Assembly (NCBI RefSeq): GCF_000418555.1
Contig: NZ_ATKM01000024.1
Location: forward strand, 267,888 to 331,887
DNA length: 64,000 nt
Source: Pseudomonas sp. P818
Lineage (GTDB): Bacteria; Pseudomonadota; Gammaproteobacteria; Pseudomonadales; Pseudomonadaceae
Direction: 5' to 3'
Shown here: positions 63,756 through 64,000 of the stretch, piece after piece
Layout of the letters: each line of letters starts with the position of its first letter
How positions within the stretch are numbered: position 1 is the first letter of the stretch
The notes under the pieces: model-generated
Databases searched by the model: none
What the model saw: only the letters and a program-made list of their open reading frames with translations
Told to the model about the DNA's origin: nothing
Made by a program: the position numbers and the translations under genes

Positions 63756-64000
63756 TCAGCTTTCCTCGCTATCGAGCAGCAGGTTTTCCAACGCCTCGCG
63801 GTACTCGCCGGGATTCTCCCACAGGCCGCGCTGTTGGGCTTCCAGCAGGCGTTCGAGGATATCGTTGAGGGCGCCGGGGTTGTGCTGCTGGATAAAGTCG
63901 CGGGTGTCCTTGTCGAGCAGGTAGGCATCGGTGAGCAGCGCGTACTGGTGGTCGTCGACCAGCTCGCTGGTGGCGTCGAAGGCGAACAAGTAGTCGATGG
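63756..64000 (-). CDS. cobN: cobaltochelatase subunit CobN, C-terminal end
   Basis: Partial: only about the last 80 codons are in the window and the start lies beyond the right edge. The segment MFAFDATSELVDDHQYALLTDAYLLDKDTRDFIQQHNPGALNDILERLLEAQQRGLWENP is typical of the CobN/BchH C-terminus. CobN is the large, substrate-binding subunit that inserts Co2+ into hydrogenobyrinic acid diamide. The ATPase and VWA partners are encoded downstream on the same strand. Confidence 0.92.
   Translation of the reverse strand, partial: IDYLFAFDATSELVDDHQYALLTDAYLLDKDTRDFIQQHNPGALNDILERLLEAQQRGLWENPGEYREALENLLLDSEES

Overview
The window looks like a chromosome segment of a GC-rich Pseudomonas, probably from the P. 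mendocina/alcaliphila side of the genus. This is inferred from gene content (LysR/SdaA/BCCT block, DUF294-exonuclease pair, aerobic cobalamin genes beside a TonB receptor and ABC importer) and from Pseudomonas-type REP elements. No rRNA, tRNA, CRISPR array, prophage or intact insertion sequence was seen. Both ends cut genes: folE2 on the left, cobN on the right.

0-4.8 kb: a zinc-starvation operon. The C-terminus of a zinc-independent GTP cyclohydrolase (folE2) is followed by a three-gene metal ABC importer, a HisI paralogue, YidD and a PyrC2-type dihydroorotase, nearly all with overlapping or touching ends. 4.8-16.1 kb: housekeeping genes: a cNMP/CBS/DUF294 signalling protein with a DEDDh exonuclease, a DUF2986 protein between REP elements, a LysR regulator divergent from L-serine dehydratase, two tandem BCCT transporters, and cardiolipin synthase.

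16.1-28.1 kb: a contact-dependent-inhibition (two-partner secretion) island in the order cdiB, cdiC-like acyltransferase, cdiA (about 2,700 residues) and cdiI, then a small lipoprotein gene. The CdiA tip looks like an Ntox15 (Tde1-type) nuclease with an HxxD motif, and its immunity protein looks like the GAD/DUF1851 Tdi1 family. The island is bracketed by a 52-bp duplication of the 3' end of the cardiolipin synthase gene. Its right border carries a long inverted repeat but no transposase or integrase.

28.1-41.9 kb: a solute-binding protein, a TonB receptor/PepSY pair with a candidate Fur box, a DUF3617 protein, a TAXI-type TRAP transporter with DUF1850 partner and solute receptor, a DctB/DctD-like two-component system with a matching sigma-54 promoter before the TRAP receptor gene, and a cyclopropane fatty acid synthase.

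41.9-64 kb: metal and cobalamin functions. A TonB receptor plus ABC importer operon is preceded by both a cobalamin riboswitch and a Zur-like dyad. Then come a [2Fe-2S] protein, cobK-cobL on one strand, and riboswitch-controlled cobG-cobH-cobI-cobJ (CbiG-CobJ fusion) on the other. Next are a head-to-head pair of truncated genes (AraC regulator and MFS transporter), an AhpD-like protein, another TonB receptor with a GNAT protein, and the operon cobN - small membrane protein - chlI - VWA protein - cobF. Eight exact DnaA-box words (TTATCCACA) lie between 47.7 and 58.4 kb and none was found elsewhere in the window.
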